The notes: generated by a model not told the origin, from the letters alone. A stretch of DNA of 64,000 bases from Aminipila sp963524205 (GCA_963524205.1 CAURED010000018.1:1-64000); one strand, 5' to 3'; shown: positions 49,254-57,811, counted from the first letter of the stretch. Program-made: numbers and translations.

Positions 49254-50818
49254 ACTAAAATACTTCCTCCAATAAATTCTCTTAAAATTGAATTGTTCGC
49301 AATTATAGAATCATCCTCAATTGCTTCAAAGAAATTTAAAAATTTTAGGAGCCGTACCGCTTCACTATATTCAATATCTTCTTTCTTTATATCCTTTAAC
49401 AAAGGTTCTGCATATTTTTTCAGCACTGAAATCTCATATAAATGCACCGAGTTAAAAAAAGCATCGGCTTCATTGCTAAAAGGAAATATATTCTTATCCT
49501 CTCCTGCTCTAACCTTCGGCCATGCATTAATAGTACTTTTAGCCGAGTGGCCTCTAAAATTATAATCTCTAACCATTCTCCTAAGCATACGTGCGTCAGT
49601 GGTTGGAATTCTATTGTGTTCATCTATATTTAATTGAGTTAACGGGCTAATATAGATTTTAAATTTTTCAGCATCTGGAATTAGCGCTGTTAATTCCTTA
49701 TTTAATGCATGGATTCCTTCTATGATAATCGGCTGATCAGCAGTTATTTTCATCCTGCGCTTTCCAAATTTTTTATGACCCTCTAAAAAATCAAAGCTTG
49801 GCAAATCGACCACTTCACCAGCTAATAGAGAATTCATATTCGCATTAAAAAGTTGTATATCAATAGCCTCTAAATCCTCAAAATTAGGTTCTCCATTTTC
49901 ATCAAGGGGAGTACTTTCTCTTTCTACAAAATAATCATCAGTTCCCATATATAAAGGTTTTAGCCCATTTACTTTAAGCTGTATTAACAACCTGTTGGCA
50001 AAAGTTGTTTTCCCTGACGAGGAAGGTCCTGCTATCAAGATAATTCTCTTTTTTTCTTTTTTTATAATGTCTGCAAGTTCAGCAACCTTTTTTTCATGCA
50101 AAGCTTCAGAAAGCTGTATTAGTTCCCTATACTCTCCATTTCTCACTTTTGTATTTAGATCTTCTACATAGGACACTTCCATCAGTCTTCCCCAATTTGT
50201 AGCCTCTCCAAACGCACCATACAGCTTAACTTCATCAACATACTCAGGAATTATACTAGGATTTTTAGGATGAGGAAATCTTAGCAAAACACCTCTTCTA
50301 TATTTCCTAAGTTCAAAATATTTTATATATCCAGTAGATGGCACCATCAATCCGCAAAAGAAAGCTTTAAATCCTTCCAGGGAATGGCATTTCCCCTCTT
50401 TCTCATATAGAATATCCGCTTCAACTAATTCATGCATTCGTTTTTCTATACCATCAACTTCAGCCTGCGTAACTGGTTGTTTTCTTCTTATCATGGTATA
50501 TAAGCCTTTATTAATGGAATTCTGTATTTCCACCATAGTCTCACCTAAAACATCATTTACAGCTTTTAAATATATTAATGACAGACTATATTGGTATATT
50601 AAATTAGCTGATTGATTTCTCATATCAAGCAATTCTATTTTACAAGGTTTATTAATTTTTTGTGTAAGTTCAACAATTTCGTTATCCATACGTGCTACTA
50701 AAATCGTATATGGCAATCTACCTTGAACTTCTTCTACAATATCTGCAACAGTACAATTTTCTTTTATTTCTTGCTTTATTTCTTGCTCTCTTGGCCCAAC
50801 TTTTAGCATAATTTCCAT
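49250..50818 (-). CDS. TGS-domain nucleoside (uridine-type) kinase
   Basis: A 522-residue fusion. Residues 1-65 look like a TGS/ThrRS N-terminal domain, and 66-250 like the second additional domain of threonyl-tRNA synthetase. From about 265 it is a uridine kinase/phosphoribulokinase P-loop domain, with Walker A AGPSSSGKTTFANRL, MGTDDYFVERE and IIEGIHALN. This composite is common in Firmicutes and is annotated as nucleoside or uridine kinase. The nucleotide tail VRDYNFRGHSA is conserved. It is coupled to the pseudouridine-kinase-like gene. Confidence 0.85.
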   Translation of the reverse strand: MEIMLKVGPREQEIKQEIKENCTVADIVEEVQGRLPYTILVARMDNEIVELTQKINKPCKIELLDMRNQSANLIYQYSLSLIYLKAVNDVLGETMVEIQNSINKGLYTMIRRKQPVTQAEVDGIEKRMHELVEADILYEKEGKCHSLEGFKAFFCGLMVPSTGYIKYFELRKYRRGVLLRFPHPKNPSIIPEYVDEVKLYGAFGEATNWGRLMEVSYVEDLNTKVRNGEYRELIQLSEALHEKKVAELADIIKKEKKRIILIAGPSSSGKTTFANRLLIQLKVNGLKPLYMGTDDYFVERESTPLDENGEPNFEDLEAIDIQLFNANMNSLLAGEVVDLPSFDFLEGHKKFGKRRMKITADQPIIIEGIHALNKELTALIPDAEKFKIYISPLTQLNIDEHNRIPTTDARMLRRMVRDYNFRGHSAKSTINAWPKVRAGEDKNIFPFSNEADAFFNSVHLYEISVLKKYAEPLLKDIKKEDIEYSEAVRLLKFLNFFEAIEDDSIIANNSILREFIGGSILV

Positions 50819-50850
50819 AAATTAAACGTCCCCCTTTTGCAATAATGGAT

Positions 50851-50859
50851 ATTATATCA
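50851..50859 (-). promoter_or_regulatory. Extended -10 promoter of the nucleoside kinase operon
   Basis: TGATATAAT on the minus strand: a perfect -10 with a TG extension, 33 nt upstream of the start. The -35 is weak, as is usual for extended -10 promoters. Confidence 0.5.
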
Positions 50860-50908
50860 TATTTCTGGTGAAAGTGGGTAAAATACTCTCTGGAAAGGAG
50901 TGATAGCT

Positions 50909-51103
50909 TTGAGAAAATTAGTACTTGCACTTATAATAATTGGTGCTATAAATTGGGGTCTTATTGGTTTTTTCAGGTATGATCTGATTTCTAGCATTTT
51001 CGGTACGAACCTCGAACTAATAAGTAGAATTATTTTTGCACTTGTTGGTATATCCGGACTTTATGCAATCACATTCTTTAAAGGTCATCAGACTCATTCA
51101 TAA
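50909..51103 (+). CDS. DUF378 (YuzA-like) small membrane protein
   Basis: A 64-residue protein with two hydrophobic helices. It starts MRKLVLALIIIGAINWGLIG and contains FFRYDLISSIFG, the features of the DUF378/YuzA family. The function is unknown. I prefer the TTG at 50909-50911, 8 nt after AAAGGAG. The GTG three codons earlier overlaps the ribosome site itself. It is a single plus-strand gene followed by a strong bidirectional terminator. Confidence 0.8.
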   Translation: MRKLVLALIIIGAINWGLIGFFRYDLISSIFGTNLELISRIIFALVGISGLYAITFFKGHQTHS

Positions 51104-51116
51104 GCTGACTTTATTA

Positions 51117-51170
51117 AAACAAAGGGACAGTTCCTCTGCCTAAAAGGCAGGGGAACTGTCCCTTTTGTTT
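51117..51170. terminator. Long bidirectional terminator hairpin
   Basis: AAAACAAAGGGACAGTTCC faces GGAACTGTCCCTTTTGTTT with an inner CTGCC/GGCAG stem, so about 24 of 25 positions pair. A- and T-tracts at both ends allow it to serve the DUF378 gene and the convergent small gene. GGGACAGTTCC-type palindromes recur in many clostridial genomes. Confidence 0.88.
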
Positions 51171-51188
51171 ACTACTATTTGATTTTTA

Positions 51189-51323
51189 CTAGCATCCTCT
51201 GTCACATGTATCTCCGCAACCAAAAATACTAGGCTGGCAGAACAGGAAAATTAAAATTAAAAAGAAGAAAAGTAAACTGGAGTCAATTCCATGGTCATCA
51301 TTATTACATCCACAACGCATCAT
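51189..51323 (-). CDS. Small Cys-rich hydrophobic protein (44 residues)
   Basis: It reads MMRCGCNNDDHGIDSSLLFF, FLILIFLFCQPSIFGCGDTC and DRGC. A hydrophobic helix (residues about 17-29) is flanked by CGC at the N-terminus and CGDTCDRGC at the C-terminus. The ribosome site AAGGAGG is excellent and spaced 8 nt from the ATG pair, which argues for real expression. Similar short Cys-capped hydrophobic peptides occur in sporulating Firmicutes (YjcZ-like), but I do not assign it to that family. The function is unknown. Confidence 0.65.
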   Translation of the reverse strand: MMRCGCNNDDHGIDSSLLFFFLILIFLFCQPSIFGCGDTCDRGC

Positions 51324-51348
51324 TTTAAATACCTCCTTATAATGCATT

Positions 51349-51386
51349 AATAATAAAAATCTACAAACTAAGATTTGTGATTTTCT
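51349..51386 (+). repeat. Degenerate fragment of the structured repeat family
   Basis: AAAATCTACAAACTAAGATTTGTGATTTTCTT-type sequence resembles the first hairpin of copies 1 and 4. The second hairpin is missing. The match is short, so this is tentative. Confidence 0.35.
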
Positions 51387-51421
51387 TTTCTATACTATAT
51401 GCATCAGACTTCAATAACGTT

Positions 51422-51694
51422 CTAAACTGCTCGCTCTTCTAATAAGGGTTTTGTAAATTTATTCTTTAACAATTCATACACAATCTGCATCTCATCATCA
51501 TGCAAAGTAATTCCCCGGGACATATGTTCATGATGTTCATCCCAATCACGTATGTCAAACTTCGGATTACTTCCATTCCATGAAATTTTATTCAGTTCTT
51601 TGGTCCAATGATTAGTATACTTTGCAATGACCCCTATGTGCTCTATAATTTCGAAAGTAACCTCCTCATTTTTCTTCTCATTTACAGCCATCAT
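51422..51694 (-). CDS. YdbC/PC4-family single-stranded nucleic-acid-binding protein
   Basis: A 90-residue protein with the compact PC4-like fold expected for YdbC of Lactococcus. Conserved blocks are FEIIEHIGVIA, WTKELNKISWNGSNPKFDIR and W, then MSRGITLHDDEMQIVYELL. These proteins bind single-stranded DNA or RNA and are linked to transcription. The start follows AGAGGAGA. It is a single gene. Confidence 0.8.
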   Translation of the reverse strand: MMAVNEKKNEEVTFEIIEHIGVIAKYTNHWTKELNKISWNGSNPKFDIRDWDEHHEHMSRGITLHDDEMQIVYELLKNKFTKPLLEERAV

Positions 51695-51795
51695 TAATCT
51701 CCTCTCTTACTTATATATTTTTACTTTTCTATATTTTATATTATATGTAAATATATGTCAATATACTTTTAAAAAAATAAGACGGGGGTATCCGT

Positions 51796-52614
51796 CTATT
51801 TCTCAAATTCAGGGCCATGATAATCCGACCCTTCAGTTATGTGTAAATGATATTTTTCTGCAAGTTCAACCAGCTTTAAGCTTTCTTCTTGTGTATGATC
51901 AGTATGAAAACACTCCATACCTTTTAGTCCCATCACCTTAAGCCTTCTCACCAATAAATCGAGATTTCTGTAAAATTCCTCGGTATCACGTTCTCCCAGG
52001 TTTTTTATTTTCATTGGATGTGCCAGGACAGCTGTACCGCCAGCTCCTCTAATAAGCTCTATTGCTCTTTCAACTGAAATCTTGTCCTTTTTCACAGCCT
52101 TTGCCTCTGGTGATTCCAAAAACTTTCCCGGTTCAAAAGCCTCTTTTGCATCCTTGATATAACCACGCTTCAACATAGCCCTTGCAATAACAGGTTTACC
52201 AATGTAATCCTGATCTTCTTCAAAGTACAAATCTTCCTTAGATAATTCAAAACCCATATCCTTTAGTACTGCTAAAAGCTTATCATTTCTATTTTTACGT
52301 TTTTCTCTTATTTCTTCCAGTTCTGTATTTAATGCCTTGTTCTTTATATCTATACGATATCCAAGGATATGCATATCGACCTCTGCTTCAAAATCCTGAT
52401 CTTTATACATTGTAGAAAATTCAATCCCAGAAATAACATTAATATCGAGTGCTTTTCCAGCAATTTGCGCTTCTTTAACACCGTCAATTCCATCGTGATC
52501 TGTTATAGCTATCTCTGTGTATTCTAAGTCCTTAGCTCTTTTTACAATATCTGTCGGAGACATTGAGCCATCCGAGTAATACGTGTGTAAATGATAATCT
52601 ACTTTATTGTCCAT
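51796..52614 (-). CDS. PHP-domain phosphoesterase (YciV / nucleotide phosphatase-like)
   Basis: A 272-residue metal-dependent phosphoesterase. Motif 1 is DYHLHTYYSDGSMSPTDIV, motif 2 AITDHDGIDGV, then GIEFST, LAHP near residue 196 and ECFHTDHT near 240, ending with EGSDYHGP. Relatives such as YciV degrade 3',5'-nucleoside bisphosphate and short RNA. The alpha-helical insert of about 100 residues is normal for this group. It overlaps the DJ-1 gene by 11 nt. Confidence 0.88.
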   Translation of the reverse strand: MDNKVDYHLHTYYSDGSMSPTDIVKRAKDLEYTEIAITDHDGIDGVKEAQIAGKALDINVISGIEFSTMYKDQDFEAEVDMHILGYRIDIKNKALNTELEEIREKRKNRNDKLLAVLKDMGFELSKEDLYFEEDQDYIGKPVIARAMLKRGYIKDAKEAFEPGKFLESPEAKAVKKDKISVERAIELIRGAGGTAVLAHPMKIKNLGERDTEEFYRNLDLLVRRLKVMGLKGMECFHTDHTQEESLKLVELAEKYHLHITEGSDYHGPEFEK

Positions 52615-53149
52615 TAAACATTACCAAATCTTTCTTTAATTTTTCAGCAGTTCCTTGTCCTTTTAACACACCCACTATTGCAATAGCAAATTCCATGGCT
52701 GTGCCCGGTCCTTTTGAAGTGATAAAGTTCCCATCTATAACAACCCTGCCACAAACTGCCTCTTCCAAATGCTCTTCCATTCCTGGAAAGATAGTGACCT
52801 TCCTGCCTTTTAGCAGACCCTCATGGCCTAAAATCATGGGAGCTGCACAAATAGCAGCAACCCACTTATTATTTTGTGCGAATTCTCGAATATTACTAAC
52901 CAACCCTTTATGGTCGCCTAAATTCTTAGCTCCAGGCATCCCTCCTGGAAGAACTATCATATGGCAAGATTTATAATCTGCCTCTTCATATAAAATGTCC
53001 GCCTCTACAGCTATACCCCTAACGCTTTTTACAAGCTTCTGCCCTGTAATGCTTACCGTTTCTGTTTCAATACCCGCTCTCCGCATTATATCTACGCATG
53101 CAAGGGCCTCAATTTCCTCAAAGCCCTCAGCCAAATGCACATATACCAT
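52604..53149 (-). CDS. DJ-1/PfpI-family protein
   Basis: A 181-residue DJ-1 superfamily protein (ThiJ/YajL-like), with LAEGFEEIEALACVDIMRRA at the N-terminus (catalytic glutamate in EEIE) and the nucleophile cysteine in WVAAICAAPMILGHEGLLKG. Proposed roles are glyoxalase/chaperone or protein repair; the activity is debated. The ribosome site GGAGGAGAG sits right at the end of repeat copy 5. Confidence 0.9.
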   Translation of the reverse strand: MVYVHLAEGFEEIEALACVDIMRRAGIETETVSITGQKLVKSVRGIAVEADILYEEADYKSCHMIVLPGGMPGAKNLGDHKGLVSNIREFAQNNKWVAAICAAPMILGHEGLLKGRKVTIFPGMEEHLEEAVCGRVVIDGNFITSKGPGTAMEFAIAIVGVLKGQGTAEKLKKDLVMFNGQ

Positions 53150-53157
53150 ATCTCTCC

Positions 53158-53260
53158 TCCTAGATTTTTACTGCTGAAGCCCTAGCCAAATTCGTGAAAC
53201 GAATTTCTGGCAGGTCTCATGCAAGAAAATCCTATTACCTATTCCTAGATTTTTACTGCT
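53158..53260 (-). repeat. Structured intergenic repeat, copy 5, bounded by 18-bp direct repeats
   Basis: The minus strand reads TTTTCTTGCATGAGACCTGC, then hairpin AAATTCG-TTTCA-CGAATTT, GGCTAGGGCTTCA and GCAGTAAAA. Exact 18-bp direct repeats TCCTAGATTTTTACTGCT lie at 53158-53175 and 53243-53260. One copy overlaps the stop codon of the membrane protein gene, and the other joins the ribosome site of the DJ-1 gene. Confidence 0.8.
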
Positions 53261-53930
53261 AATAATAGCTTCTGGAAAATATTCTTTTTGGCTCAGTAAT
53301 TTTAAACATTGCATAGCCCATTATAGCCATAATAATCGTAGAAACTACTGCCGTAGAGTAATATAAGCGTGTTTGCAATCCTTCTGTCATAATTCGCGGC
53401 AGCAAATCTTCTTCATCAGGCACGTATCCCAGCATATCAAGTAAGGAATGTCCTGTTTTGGCGGCTACATAGAACCCCACCAGATAGCCCACTATCAAGC
53501 AAACATAAATAATAGCACCCAATTTAAATTGTTTACGTATCTCTCTGTTAAACTCATACTTTTTAAGCATTATAAAAGATACCACCATAAGAACACACGC
53601 CACAAACCCTAAAGCAGCTACTATATTCATATACTTTCTGGCATTTGCTACAGCCGACATTTCATTTTCAGTAAAAACTGGCTGCGGTCTGTCTTCATCC
53701 TCTATTAATAATTGAAATTTGCCCTGTTTACCAAACATAAAATCTGAAATAAACTCACCCATTTCATCATCATTCTTATTTAAATCAATATTCTTTAATG
53801 CATCTGTTGCCTTAAATTCATATTGATAAACATCAGGCATTCTGGTAACGATATTAGCACCTACGCAAAATGACGTGGCCGGTATAGTTACTGCTAATGC
53901 AATAAAAAGTGTTTTAATCAAAATTTTCAT
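53259..53930 (-). CDS. Integral membrane protein, DUF1461-like
   Basis: A 223-residue membrane protein. A signal-anchor helix (LIKTLFIALAVTIPATSFCV) is followed by an extracellular part to about residue 98 containing DLNKNDDEMGEFISDFMFGK. Three further helices lie at about 99-120, 135-160 and 190-212, ending in a basic tail. The layout and the LNKNDDEM segment resemble the TIGR01906/DUF1461 family of Firmicutes, with unknown function. The gene ends inside the repeat at 53243-53260, so its last codons come from repeat DNA. Confidence 0.6.
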   Translation of the reverse strand: MKILIKTLFIALAVTIPATSFCVGANIVTRMPDVYQYEFKATDALKNIDLNKNDDEMGEFISDFMFGKQGKFQLLIEDEDRPQPVFTENEMSAVANARKYMNIVAALGFVACVLMVVSFIMLKKYEFNREIRKQFKLGAIIYVCLIVGYLVGFYVAAKTGHSLLDMLGYVPDEEDLLPRIMTEGLQTRLYYSTAVVSTIIMAIMGYAMFKITEPKRIFSRSYY

Positions 53931-54018
53931 ATTCTAAATCCCCTAATTTTATCCCCATATACAATTGCGTATATTTTTAATTATATCTATAATCCCAACT
54001 TAAAACAACCCCTAATAA

Positions 54019-54078
54019 AGCGAGGTATGTTAATATATTTTTATGAAACAAGTTCATAAGATATTAACGCGCCTCGCT
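54019..54078 (-). terminator. Long terminator-like hairpin after the nucleoside transporter operon
   Basis: AGCGAGG...GTTAATAT...TTATGAA faces TTCATAA.ATATTAAC...CCTCGCT with small internal loops. The stem is about 28 pairs long. The downstream T tract is weak, so it may be a processing or stability element as well as a terminator. Confidence 0.6.
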
Positions 54079-54113
54079 CATTATTTTCTTATTGTCTATA
54101 AATTATTCATTTT

Positions 54114-55040
54114 CTAACGTTCTTCTCTGAAGTAGTTGTTTCCTAAATCAGCTGGCGGCTGATTTTCCTTCTTTTTCTTATGGGAACTAATAATAACAAT
54201 TATTACCGTTGCCAGATAAGGGATCATATCTACAAGGTACTGTGAGATAGTAAAACCCATTGCCTGAAGTCTAAGGCCTAATATACTTAAGCCTCCAAAG
54301 AATATTGCACCAATTAAGGCTTTGACAGGATTCCATGATGCAAATATTACTAGAGCTACTGCGATCCAGCCTCTTCCTGTAACTACGTCAGACTGCCAGA
54401 TAGGTACACGAATCAATGACAGATACGCACCTCCAAGTCCACAAAGGGCTCCACCCACTATAATGTGTGCATATTTATATAAGGCGACATTGATTCCAGA
54501 TGCATCTGCTGCTGCTGCATTCTCTCCAACAGCCCTCATGTTTAACCCAAGACGGGTTTTATACATATATACGCAGAAAAAAATCACAATTATATATGCA
54601 AAATACACAAATAAGTCCTGCTTAAAGAATATCGGTCCTAGTACTGGAATATCCCCCAAAACAGGTATTGGTGTTTTAGCAAAAAACGAGCTTACTGATC
54701 CTGGTAGTGAAAATCCTATCATAGGCTGTCCTACAAAACTGGCAAATCCGGTACCAAAAATAGTTAAGGTTAATCCAGTAACCGTCTGATTGGCCCTGAA
54801 CGTAACTGTAATAATTGCAAATATCAATGCTCCACCCGCACCTGCAAGCGCTGCACATAAAATTGCCAGTACTGGATTTCCTGTATTATATGCTGCAACA
54901 AAGCCCATAACGGCTCCCATCAGCATCATACCTTCCACCCCTAAGTTCAAACTTCCAGATTTCTCAGTTATAAGTTCACCTACAGTGGCAAACACTAGCG
55001 GAGTACCCGCAACTACACAGGCTGCTAAGAAAGCTTCCAT
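54114..55040 (-). CDS. nupQ: Nucleoside ABC transporter permease NupQ
   Basis: A 308-residue BPD_transp_2-type permease with about eight hydrophobic segments. It shows the conserved AGTPLVFATVGELITEKSGS and LNLGVEGMMLMGA of this family, and GLNMRAVGENAAAADASGIN in the coupling region. It pairs with NupP and the two-domain ATPase to import nucleosides bound by the BMP lipoprotein. It follows nupP by 2 nt. The gene symbol follows the nupNOPQ convention by similarity of layout. Confidence 0.85.
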   Translation of the reverse strand: MEAFLAACVVAGTPLVFATVGELITEKSGSLNLGVEGMMLMGAVMGFVAAYNTGNPVLAILCAALAGAGGALIFAIITVTFRANQTVTGLTLTIFGTGFASFVGQPMIGFSLPGSVSSFFAKTPIPVLGDIPVLGPIFFKQDLFVYFAYIIVIFFCVYMYKTRLGLNMRAVGENAAAADASGINVALYKYAHIIVGGALCGLGGAYLSLIRVPIWQSDVVTGRGWIAVALVIFASWNPVKALIGAIFFGGLSILGLRLQAMGFTISQYLVDMIPYLATVIIVIISSHKKKKENQPPADLGNNYFREER

Positions 55041-55042
55041 TA

Positions 55043-56128
55043 TTATGCCACCTCCTTTTCAGCTTGTTTACCCAGTTTATGAGTAAAACTAACTCTATAC
55101 TGAAGGAAGAATTCACTTCCAAGTACAAAGAATAAAATAGTTCCCTGAACAACACTCGCTACGGAACTTGGAACATTCATAGCTAACTGAATATAAGCAC
55201 CACCTTGAATAAGCATAGCAAATACCAGGCAGACAAATAAAGTCGCAACCGCATTTAATCTTGCCAGCCATGCAGTAATAATAGCAGTAAATCCATAACC
55301 ACCTGAAATACCAGCCACAAGTGTTTTCTCAATAGCTGAAGCCTGAATCATGCCCACCAAACCACAAAGTCCCCCTGAAATCATCATGGCAACAATAATT
55401 ATTCTATTTATATTCATTCCTGCATATCTTGCAGTTTCATAGCTTTCCCCTACAACAGTTATTTCATATCCTAATTTTGTGTACTTCATAAGGAAGAAAA
55501 TAAGGGCTGTACATAGGATGGCAATAATCCATCCTGCATGGACACCTAGCACTGATGGTAAAATAGCATTCTCCGGAAAAGGTGTTACTCTGGGGAATCC
55601 ATTAGCATTTGGATCCATCCAAGGTCCATACTGAAGATAAGTAACAAATTTTATACCTATATAGTTCATCATTAATGTAAATATAGTTTCATTTGTCCCC
55701 ATTTTTGCTTTAAAAACAGCTGGAATGAAAGCCCAAATTCCGCCTGCAATCATAGCACTGACTGCCATTAACAGCAGCATTACCGGTTTAGGCATATCTC
55801 CAAAATTAAGTGCAACAAAGGTAGCGGCCATGGCACCCATTACAATTTGTCCTTCTCCTCCAATATTCCAGAACTTCATTTTAAATGCAACTAAAATACC
55901 TAATGAAGTTATGATTAGCGGAATAGCTTTAATTATAGTCTGCTTTATTCTAAGATCAGTTCCAATAGATCCATCAATAATAGCCTTAAATACACTAATA
56001 GGGTTTAGTCCAAAAACCACCAATATCAAACCCGCACAAACTATGGAAAGAAGTATAGCAATCACTCTGATAATAAGTTCTTGTTTTTTATTAAGGTTGT
56101 CTCTTTTAGTTATTTTAAGCAAGTTCAT
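55043..56128 (-). CDS. nupP: Nucleoside ABC transporter permease NupP
   Basis: A 361-residue permease with about ten hydrophobic segments, FWNIGGEGQIVMGAMAATFV and the TKLGYEITVVGESYETARYA coupling loop. The frame opens three codons earlier at a TTG, but the ATG at 56126-56128 follows GAGGAGG at 9 nt and is preferred. It overlaps the ATPase gene by 14 nt. Confidence 0.85.
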   Translation of the reverse strand: MNLLKITKRDNLNKKQELIIRVIAILLSIVCAGLILVVFGLNPISVFKAIIDGSIGTDLRIKQTIIKAIPLIITSLGILVAFKMKFWNIGGEGQIVMGAMAATFVALNFGDMPKPVMLLLMAVSAMIAGGIWAFIPAVFKAKMGTNETIFTLMMNYIGIKFVTYLQYGPWMDPNANGFPRVTPFPENAILPSVLGVHAGWIIAILCTALIFFLMKYTKLGYEITVVGESYETARYAGMNINRIIIVAMMISGGLCGLVGMIQASAIEKTLVAGISGGYGFTAIITAWLARLNAVATLFVCLVFAMLIQGGAYIQLAMNVPSSVASVVQGTILFFVLGSEFFLQYRVSFTHKLGKQAEKEVA

Positions 56129-57656
56129 TAAATCCAACCTCCTCTTCTTCCAATAATGTTCCTGTCATAAGCAGGCCAATTTCTTCTTTGGTTACCTGAT
56201 CTGCGTTTACTATACCTGTAATTTTACCTCCGCACATAACCATAATCCTATCACAGAGTTCAAGCAGAACGTCTAAATCTTCACCAATAAATAATACGCC
56301 TACTCCATTTTTCTTCTGTTCATTTAGCAAATCATAAATTTTATATGACGCACCAATATCCAATCCTCTTACAGGATACGCAGTAATCAATACTTTTGGG
56401 TTTAAATCAATTTCTCTTCCTAATAGAACTTTTTGTATATTTCCTCCAGACATCTTCTTTACAGGAGCATATATGCTCGTCGTCTGAATATCCAGTTCCT
56501 CGACAATTTGTTTAGCCTTCTCTATACATGAGCCCTTTTTCAAAAGCAAACCGGGCGTGTTCTGATAGTCCTTTAAAATCAGGTTATGAACAATATCCAT
56601 ACTTCCTACAAGCCCCATACCCAATCTGTCTTCTGGAATAAATCCCATACTTATACCAAGTTTAATAATATCCTTAGGTGTTTTACCAGTAAGGCTTTCT
56701 CCTTCAAATAAAATCTTCCCCTTTTCTGTGGAGTCAAGGCCTGCAATTGCTTCGCAGAGTTCTTTTTGTCCACTTCCTGCAACTCCTGCAACACCTAAAA
56801 TTTCTCCGCCATATAAGCTAAAGGTTGCATCTGCTAAAGCTGGTTTCTTCTCTCTGTCCAATACAGTAACATTTTTAAGTTCAAGCAATAGTCTCTTATC
56901 TTTTATGGTTTCTCTCTCCAGCGAAAGATCCATTTTCTTTCCAACCATCATTTCAATCAAGCTTGAAATTTCAACATCATTGGTATTTACAGTTTCGATA
57001 GAACGTCCCTTTCTTAATACCGTGATTCTGTCACTGATTTCCATAACTTCATTTAGTTTATGGGTTATGATTACAACAGCGCAGCCCTGTGCCTTCATAT
57101 TTCTGATAATATGAAATAGTTTTTCTATTTCCTGTGGGGTCAAAACCGCTGTAGGCTCGTCCAAAATAAGAATTTTAGCCCCTCTAAACAATACCTTTAT
57201 AATTTCTAAAGTCTGTTTTTCTCCAACAGACATATCATAAACCTTCTTATCAGGATTAATATCTAGTCCATACTGATCTGAAATTTCTTTTACTTTTTTA
57301 GACATAGCTTTCCCCTTGCTGAAAAAGCCATTTCCTTGTCCAAGAACAACATTATCTTTTGCTGACAAAATATCTATCAGTTTAAAGTGCTGGTGAATCA
57401 TACCAATCCCCATATTTATAGAATCTTTAGGGGAAGTAAAATGAACTTCTTCACCATAAATATGAATGGTGCCTCCATCAGGAGTATAAATACCTGACAG
57501 CATATTCATAAGAGTACTCTTTCCTGCACCGTTTTCACCTAGAAGAGCATGAACCTCACCTTCATAAACTGTAAGGTTAACATCTTCATTTGCCTTCAGT
57601 GCGCCAAAAGTCTTTGTAATATTATTCATTTGTATAGCTACTTGCTTTTCGCTCAT
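56115..57656 (-). CDS. nupO: Nucleoside ABC transporter ATPase NupO
   Basis: A 513-residue protein with two fused ATPase domains, as in RbsA/MglA-type importers. The N-terminal domain has Walker A GENGAGKSTLMN, the variant signature SVGEKQTLEI and Walker B ILILDEPTAVLTP. The C-terminal domain has a degenerate Walker A (GVAGSGQKEL) and the signature SGGNIQKVLLGRE, which is normal for this class. It follows the BMP gene across a hairpin at 57739-57762 that may reduce its expression. Confidence 0.92.
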   Translation of the reverse strand: MSEKQVAIQMNNITKTFGALKANEDVNLTVYEGEVHALLGENGAGKSTLMNMLSGIYTPDGGTIHIYGEEVHFTSPKDSINMGIGMIHQHFKLIDILSAKDNVVLGQGNGFFSKGKAMSKKVKEISDQYGLDINPDKKVYDMSVGEKQTLEIIKVLFRGAKILILDEPTAVLTPQEIEKLFHIIRNMKAQGCAVVIITHKLNEVMEISDRITVLRKGRSIETVNTNDVEISSLIEMMVGKKMDLSLERETIKDKRLLLELKNVTVLDREKKPALADATFSLYGGEILGVAGVAGSGQKELCEAIAGLDSTEKGKILFEGESLTGKTPKDIIKLGISMGFIPEDRLGMGLVGSMDIVHNLILKDYQNTPGLLLKKGSCIEKAKQIVEELDIQTTSIYAPVKKMSGGNIQKVLLGREIDLNPKVLITAYPVRGLDIGASYKIYDLLNEQKKNGVGVLFIGEDLDVLLELCDRIMVMCGGKITGIVNADQVTKEEIGLLMTGTLLEEEEVGFNELA

Positions 57657-57732
57657 GAATTCCTCCGCTACTGTGTTTTAATATAATTTGGATAACCAAT
57701 ACCCTTTAGTATAACATGCAATTTGTAGAAAA

Positions 57733-57762
57733 TAAAGAGGGTATGCCGATTATGACATACCC
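57733..57762 (-). terminator. Intra-operon hairpin between the BMP and ATPase genes
   Basis: Arms GGGTATG and CATACCC with a loop of about 10 nt, followed by TCTTTATTTT on the minus strand. This is typical of a leaky terminator that keeps the binding protein in excess over the membrane subunits. Confidence 0.7.
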
Positions 57763-57811
57763 ATCTAATAGTAATTTTTGATTCTAATCTAAAAGGTCAA
57801 AATACGGATTA

